Positions 53,844-64,000 of a stretch of 64,000 nt of DNA are shown piece after piece (positions within the stretch are counted from its first letter, which is position 1; every line of letters begins with the position of its first letter). The DNA comes from Paracyclopina nana. Lineage: Eukaryota > Arthropoda > Copepoda > Cyclopoida > Cyclopettidae. The position numbers and the translations under genes are program-made. The DNA lies in NCBI GenBank assembly GCA_019096065.1, contig JAGUCH010000005.1, positions 744,001 to 808,000 on the forward strand, given 5' to 3'. The notes under the pieces are model-generated. The model did not search any database and was not told the DNA's origin. It worked only from the letters and a program-made list of their open reading frames with translations.

Positions 53844-56800
53844 TTACTCAATAACTGTATTACTTGTGCGCTTTCCAAGTTTGGTTATGATCCAGTGTCG
53901 AATTTCGTCCTGGTTGTTCTCCCTGAAGTGGATGTTTATGAGGATCTTCTCCATGCTTTGGTCCAAAGCTCTTTTGCCTGAGCCCACTTTTTTGCCAGTG
54001 AAGAAAGTCTTGACACTGTCATAGTCAAATTCATTTGAGAAGTGAGCAATGACTGACTCTATGATTGACCCCATGGTAAAGGATCCAGCTCCAAATTGGA
54101 CCAAGAGCTCTTCCCAATGCATCTGAACAAACCTCCAAGCAACCTGGGATCCGGAAGGGTTCTCAGCAATGCCAGCAATCACTGACCTCACATCTTGGTT
54201 CCTGATCTTGGCCCTATCAAACACTGAGTCCAAGTACCTACATAATTCATAGAATCAAATCTGAGCACTTAATAGTGAGATCAGCAGACTTCTTTTGCTT
54301 ACTGTTGCAAAATGTAGGGGTCATTTGATGAGGATAAAGCTCTAAGCCACAGGCTTCTTTCACTTGCAACTTGAGTAGTGTTGTACATGCTCCAGGCAAA
54401 ATTCCAATCATCTGCATTTCCTAGCCTTACACCAGCAGAGTAGACAATCCATCTGAAATCTGGTGGGACAGGCTTTTGGGACTTTTTCAAGTCAAGGAAG
54501 TATTGGACAGCTCTTGACAGTGCCTCTGGCATTTTGGATGACTTTGAGTGGGTGAGGATCAGGTTTCTCATCATCCTCTCATTGTGAGTGCCTTCATCTT
54601 TCCAGCCTAGCTTGTTATACATAGGGGAAAGGATGTGCCTGAGGAAATAGTTAATATCTGGGATGAGGGAAGTTTCCTGCAAGATTTGCTTCCACTTTTG
54701 CAAGTGTTGCAGTGCCACAGACCATGGCACAAAGTCATTTTCCTTGAGCAGATACAGGCACATCTCCATAGGAACTGTCACATTGACTTGGCCAGCCCTG
54801 CAAACATTAGATGGTCATGGCATTTGGAGCCAATTAAGTGGTGAATGGCTTACAAGGCTAATGAGAATGCATCATTCAGAAGTTGAGCCCTGTCAGTTGC
54901 ACTGAACACTGTGTGTTCCCTCATTAGTTGCTGAATCAAGCCATCCCAGTTATGCTTGGGATAATTGACTCTATAGTATCCAGTGTTGTTTAAATTTGCC
55001 TTGAACCAAGTGACATCAGCAGGAAATTCAACTTCATAGGCTGAAAGCAAGAAAAAATCTGATTAGCTCTGCTCTCAAAATGCTTCAAGCCTCTTACTGC
55101 TAGTTTTGTTGAGGATGAAGGAGTCCTTGAAATCTGCAAGGTTGGTCACATAGTCTACAGGAATTATCCATCTAAAGTCTGAGCCCTCTTCAAGCCTTCT
55201 ATTGATTGTGCTATCATTCAGCTGAAAGGAAATTCTTTCAGGGCTTTTCAAACTAGAGACTTTGCCAGTAATAGTTACACTAAGAGCCTGGAAGTATCGC
55301 TCCTGCTTGATAGTATAGATGTTGGTGTCATTCTGTTGTTCGAAGACAACTATGGGGTATCCCATTTGATTGGTCCATCCATCCATAAGTTCTTGCACAG
55401 TGAAGTTAAACCTCTTGTTACTCCAGGCATCTGAGATGGCAATCCACAAGTCATCAGTGACTGCATTTGCAAACTCATGTCGCCTAAGATATCTTGAGAG
55501 TCCTGATCGGATTGTCTGCTCCCCAACCAACCGCTCCAGCATGTGGATGATGGAGGCTCCTTTCTTGTAGGAGATGGTATCAAAAATGGCTTCAATCTCT
55601 TTCGGGTCTTTGACTTCAACTGATATGGGGTGGGATGTTGTCAGGGAATCCATGTCCAAAGCTGGAGCAACCATTTCAAGGAAGAACTGATCCATCATGT
55701 GCCAATCAGGCTCAATGTGGTCCACCCCTGTGTACTCCATCCAAGAAGCAAATCCTTCGTTCAACCACAAATCGTTCCACCATTTCATGGTAACCAAATT
55801 ACCAAACCACTGATGAGCTAGCTCATGGGCTACCACAATGGCAATCCATTGCTTGGCCTTGGCACTGGTTTCTTCAGGACTGTAGAGCAAAGAAGTCTCC
55901 CTGTAAGTGATCAATCCCCAGTTCTCCATGGCTCCAGCTCCAAACTCAGGGATGGCAATGAGATCCTGCTTTTGCAAGGGGTAAGCCACACCAAAGAAGG
56001 TGTCATAAAAGTCCATGAGCTTAGTTGCTGACTCCAGGGCAAAGTTGGCCTGTTCAATTTTGTCTTTGGCAGCTATCACTGAGACATTGACATTCTTCTG
56101 GCTGATTTTGCTCACCACTTCAAAGTCACAGACCACAAAGGCCACCAAATAGGTGCTCATTTCCACACTCTCCTCAAACTCATCCCTGATCTGTGACAAA
56201 GAGTTCAGTTGTGAGGCTAAAAAGGGAAAGTTGATGAAATACCTGGTCTGGTTTGCCCCTAACATCATCATGGAAGTTCTTCTGAGTGTTGAAGAAGGCA
56301 ACCAGGTCTCTGTCATGAGTGATTGTCATTAGGAACTTGGCTTTCAAGTGTGGCTCATCAAAGCAGGGGAAGGCTCTTCTGGCATATGTTGGTTCAAAGT
56401 GAGTGGATGCAATCCTCTTAAGATTTCCATCCTTGTCTGAGTAGTCTGAGTAGTAGAATCCTTCCAAATGGTTGCTGAGCATGTATGAGAACTTGAGCCT
56501 TAGTGCATAGGTGACTCCTGGAACCATGTACTCATCGGTTTCCAGGTACACCTGCTCCCTGGATGGGTATTCCAGCATCCTCTCAACTTTGAGCCTTTCA
56601 TTGATGGTCCTGCTTGAGATGTCAATGTCCTTTGAATGGAACACTATGAAGTTGGTCTCTTCACTCACAGTGAAGAAGAACTTTTCAATGCCTGAAAAAG
56701 GAAGTGAGATGCAATCTTGAATTGTTTTATCAGATACCAAGCTTGATGCCAAAGTGATTTGTGTAGATAGGACCAAACATTGATCAAGGCAGATATTTCC

Positions 56801-57401
56801 CCTCAATGTTTGATTTCAGTTCTGGGTGCTGATATTTCATTTGTGCAGATTGTTACACTAGCAAAGCAGCTTCAGCAAATCAATTCTCCTTTAGTACCTT
56901 TGACCCAGAGAGAGGTCAGATTAGGCGTCAGCTCAATGTCATATCTGACTGGCTTGATGAAGGTAGGCAGCCTGATGTCATCCCAGGGGAAGGGTTCGCC
57001 ATTGGTGGCAACCAAGTCCTCTTCCTCTTCATAGTCATAGTAGTCTGGCTCCTGGACTTCCACCAGATCAGTGTCAGCACTGGGACACTCTTCGGTGAAG
57101 TCGAAAGGCCTGATGAAGGCCAGTGACAGGGATGACAGGAAGATGACACTGAAGATGAACACTGTCAGGGAGATGGCAGTGCACCTTGAGCACTGAGCCA
57201 CATGGCCCTTGTACAGGTGCCTTTTGTTCGAGTTGTACAGACCTCTGCTGCTTGACTCACCTGCAATGAAGGCCAGAGTGTTATAAGGAAGGAGGCCATT
57301 ATAAGTATTGGTTTATTTTATTGGGAACCTGAGAGGAAGGCCACATCATCTTCCCCATCTCCCTCAGTGTCCAGGAGCATTTTGTTCCTGCTGCTCCACA
57401 T
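53844..57401 (-). CDS. M1 zinc aminopeptidase, type II membrane protein (aminopeptidase N-like)
   Basis: Seven exons, 57401-57329, 57260-56898, 56691-56243, 56190-55098, 55040-54854, 54797-54303 and 54237-53844, join in phase to 1,017 residues. A cytoplasmic tail of about 47 residues precedes a signal-anchor helix (ISLTVFIFSVIFLSSLSLAF), then an acidic stalk (YYDYEEEED). The catalytic domain has GAMEN (about 381-385, exopeptidase), HELAH (417-421) and NEGFA (Glu440), the HExxH-x18-E zinc site, and the SYKKGASI tyrosine. The C-terminal ERAP-like helical domain is complete. It removes N-terminal residues from peptides, outside the cell or in the lumen. The exact specificity (APN, aminopeptidase A, LNPEP or ERAP-like) is not decided. 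The first donor (TCAG|gttccc) is weak. Confidence 0.93.
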
Positions 57402-57521
57402 CTTTTGGCACCACTCCAGTTTTAACAATTTTATTGAAAAGCTATTACTTTTTTAACAAGTCCTTCTGACTACAAAACCTAGCAGTATTTTGCTAGAAAG
57501 CTGCTGGCCTTTGCATCCATC

Positions 57522-57600
57522 TAGGTTGGTACCAGGCCGCGTTGGGACACTGTTAAGGCCACAACCACTGGCTTTCCCAGACTGAGCACACTGGGGCATA
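57522..57600. repeat. Possible relic related to the LTR element
   Basis: AGGTTGGTACCAGGCCGCG then ACACTGTTAAGGCCACAACCACT parallels the LTR's TGGTTGGTCCCGACCTCG and ACACTTAAGGCACTACTACT over about 50 bp, after which similarity is lost. It may be the end of an old related LTR. Confidence 0.35.
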
Positions 57601-58329
57601 TCTGCCTAAAAACCCCTTTTTTCTTGTCTTTGTCTTGCTCTGCATTCTTTAGAGTTTTCTTTTAATAGTAATTTTAAATGGTTTTACCAGGAAATGTTTT
57701 TTAATGATTTTTTCACCTTGTGTTCAATGGTATCAAAAATACCCTGGATCTTGGTGGCCTCTGAAGAGAAGAGGCCCAAATTATGAAAGGAATTTCTCCT
57801 TTTGTCTATTGGCTCTTAAACCTGGTTCCAAAGGTCATTCTCACTTTCAAGACTTTTAAATCAATATAAACTGATCTTTTTTTATTTATTTAGGGAGAAA
57901 TCAATAATTAAGCATTCAAATGCTATAAATCAACTCATATTTGAAATATGCTTTGAAATTGAGCGAATTATCAGCAGAATCCACTCTTGGTGGGAAAAGC
58001 TGAAGTGGGAAAAATCATTATGCTCGATAATAGTAATAAAAGTTGGGAAAACAAAGGCAAAATCGTTGTTGGAAGCTTCAGCACAGCGGGGGTCTCACCA
58101 TTTTAAACTGCCTCATTTGGTGAGACAGCATTTTTCATACCCCTCAAGAGGGAATAGAAAAAATGAAAATAAAGCTAAGAAGCGCCACTCAGCAGCTGAA
58201 ATGTCAGTTTTTGTCCACTTGCAGTCAATTTTCCATTTTCTACAGCACAAAGTCACGGTTAAGCAAGTTTCAATGATGATAGGAAATGATTCTCAAATTC
58301 TCCCCCTGAAATCAAGAGAGGCAAACCAC

Positions 58330-58600
58330 AGTGGATAATTCGGGAGGCGCTCGCGCGCACATAATTGCGCGCCACTCTGCAGGTAGTTTTTAAAAGGCAA
58401 CAACAACAACTTCAGTACTTACGCCTCGCTTTGCTTTGCTACGCGAGTTGCCTTGCTTTGCTTCTTATACAGGGCCTCTTTTTGGTTCTCCTCAGTTTTG
58501 CGGCCTTCAAGGCCGCGCTCTATTGCTGCTGAAGGCCATTTAAGCAACTGAGAAAGCAGCTGAACAGTCAACGACCCAAGTTGAGAAATAGCGTAAGTTT
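58330..58600 (+). promoter_or_regulatory. Candidate coronin promoter and non-coding first exon
   Basis: A CG-rich palindromic stretch is followed by GC-richer sequence ending in a good splice donor (AAATAGC|gtaagt at about 58592). This could be the donor of a 5' UTR exon spliced to the coding exon near 59836. No acceptor could be fixed. Confidence 0.35.
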
Positions 58601-59835
58601 TTCCCTTAATAATTCCGTTTTGCTTAATTATAGAGCAATTTTCATTGCCATTTTATTTGCTTTAAGCGTTTTACGTTTTTCGTTTATTAGTCTCTAATTT
58701 TAGGCTTTTTTGTTATTTTGTTTTGAATCAGGCTGTCAGTTAAGTTTGCTTCCTATGAAAATCTTTTTAATTTTTGGCTCATGCATTTTTGAATCAAGCT
58801 CAGCTTTTGAGCAATTGGCTTTTTCATGAATCAGACTCTAGACTGTCTTGAGCAAATATTGCATATACTGCTAGTGCACTATTCAGCTTTACGCAAATAA
58901 TGCCATAGTAGGGCTAAAATGGTTAAATAATAATAAATGAGCTTGATTATGCTATAGTTCAGTAACCTTTGATCTGGTATTTTGAGCTTAAAGGGTGTGA
59001 AATAAAAATCGCCCGTAATTTGATGCTGATAACTTTTTGCGCCGTTTTCTCAGCGCGCGCGCGCGCGCTTTTACGTGCAGCTGCTTCTGTTATCAATTAG
59101 ACGCAAACGTGCAGCTACAGTGACCCCGTGAAATTCGAAATCTTGAACTTGACACCCTCCAATTCGGCACAAGATTTATGAACTTTACTTCTGGGGTTGA
59201 AGGCATAATTATGCTATGAGAACCAATTGTACCCTCATTGAAATAGCAATTTTATGATATGAGCACAATGTCATTTTTCAAGCATTTTGGATCAAATACT
59301 ATCTTATATTTTATTAACTGTAAGTAACCATCATTGTTTTTTTAACGTAATGAAAATCTTTGCATTGTTTTCATCTAAGCCAAACTATTTTATTTTAAAC
59401 TACAAGCTATTTTCGAGATAACAATTTTTTTAAAAAAAAACCCTGCATTTAAAAAATTCCATTTTCACAAAAAAGCAATCTGAAGAAAGCAATCTTTTAA
59501 GAATGTTTCTCAAGTACTATTTTTCCATTAGAGGCTACTGCCCACGTTTATGTTGGGCCTATAAGTCCAATAATCGATTTTGCACATAACTCAGCCTACA
59601 TTTACATTGTAGTCTCTATGATATAGTCCGTCAAAGTTGCGGCCACTGTGGGCTAATATGTACACATGAAGAACAACTCTCTTGGAAGCGCTCAAGTCTT
59701 TCTTCTACTCTTCAGCTTGTAAAATCAGCGGCAGTCTGTCGCTGGCAAGCGCCGAGGAAGCAGCAACGAGTGACTCGTTCACTCGTTGTCATGTTGGATA
59801 CGAGTGGGTGCCAGAAACCCGCCGAGGGCGGCAGG

Positions 59836-63618
<3,783 letters not shown>

Positions 63619-64000
63619 GTAACCAACATCAGTAAACGGACTTTGTAATGAGGATGTAAAAATTATGATCTAGGACTGGAAAGTGGGAAACTGCTTTCCA
63701 AGTGCGATAACCCAAGCTTGCAAAAGCTCTATTGAAAAAAGGATTTTTTCTAGAAGTATTAGAATTTAGGCGATGTAATTTTTGGCTCATAAGCCAACAT
63801 GTTTCAGCTACTTGCAATTACACTTTTTAAAATATTTACTTTTAAGCGTTTTAATTATGAAACATCAAAGAGTGTTAACTTTATATCCCTCTGATCGTGT
63901 AAAGTTGTTTACATCCCAATACAAATCAAACTGACTTATGATCAAGGAAATCATGGGTCACAAGTGAAATTCACTTTGCAGTTTTGAAACTTCCCAAACT
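63619..64000 (+). other. Coronin intron, partial
   Basis: Intronic sequence after the donor at 63619. No exon is seen before the window ends. Confidence 0.5.

Larger units (their letters stand above)
57402..59835. other. Divergent intergenic region between aminopeptidase and coronin
   Basis: No coding exon is recognised over 2.4 kb. It contains an LTR-like relic near 57522, CG-rich palindromic stretches at 58343-58372 and 59058-59068, and probably a non-coding first exon of coronin. Confidence 0.5.

Noticed and set aside
58066..58338. 90-codon open frame upstream of coronin
   Set aside because: No domain, signal peptide, splice context or codon bias supports it.
59770..59835. Longer coronin N-terminus starting from a GTG or the upstream ATG
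   Set aside because: Coronins begin close to the SKFKHVFG segment; the ATG at 59836 fits the family best, though the in-frame ATG at 59791 cannot be excluded.

Overview
This 64 kb window is nuclear DNA from an animal, most likely an arthropod (probably a pancrustacean). The genes have spliceosomal introns with GT..AG ends, several only 52-57 bp long, and AATAAA poly(A) signals. Gene content is typically metazoan: coronin, a Rab GTPase, a DENN-domain Rab activator, calcium-independent phospholipase A2, an M1 aminopeptidase, RRP5/PDCD11, a DHHC palmitoyltransferase and a C-type lectin. There are no bacterial operons, CRISPR arrays or recognisable tRNA/rRNA genes. All exon joins were deduced by eye from splice signals, reading-frame phase and remembered family sequence.

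Layout, left to right. 1-1537 (-) is one long exon of an unidentified protein with protein phosphatase 1 docking motifs. 1.5-8.9 kb is AT-rich non-coding DNA with short interspersed repeats. 8.9-10.8 kb (+) is a secreted/type I membrane protein. 11.3-14.5 kb (-) is a ZDHHC9/14/18 (approximated-like) palmitoyltransferase with a palindromic tandem array in an intron. 15.2-16.1 kb (-) is TCEANC2. 16.8-22.0 kb (+) is RRP5/PDCD11, followed by three decayed tandem copies of its 3' end. 23.0-40.9 kb (-) is a 12-exon iPLA2-VIA (PLA2G6) gene. Its 13.4 kb intron 7 contains, on the opposite strand, a cysteine-rich secreted protein gene (27.5-28.6 kb) and a four-exon C-type lectin gene (30.8-38.2 kb). 41.6-42.8 kb (+) is a DEK_C/SWIB nuclear protein.

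43.1-50.6 kb is an intact LTR retrotransposon on the minus strand, Ty3/gypsy (Metaviridae) type. Its two 287-bp LTRs look identical and it is flanked by a 5-bp target duplication. It carries one fused Gag-Pol ORF and, where an env gene might sit, two further ORFs that each encode a predicted membrane protein. 50.7-51.6 kb (-) is a Rab GTPase whose start codon lies only 68 bp from that of a divergent DENND2-like gene (51.7-53.8 kb, +). 53.8-57.4 kb (-) is an M1 aminopeptidase. 59.8 kb to the window end (+) is coronin, incomplete at its 3' end.

The items most worth following up are the retrotransposon's two membrane ORFs and their splice signals, the Rab/DENN bidirectional pair, two non-autonomous transposons with shared end motifs and inverted subterminal arrays (19149-19643 and 38644-39434), and the three-fold tandem duplication of the RRP5 tail.
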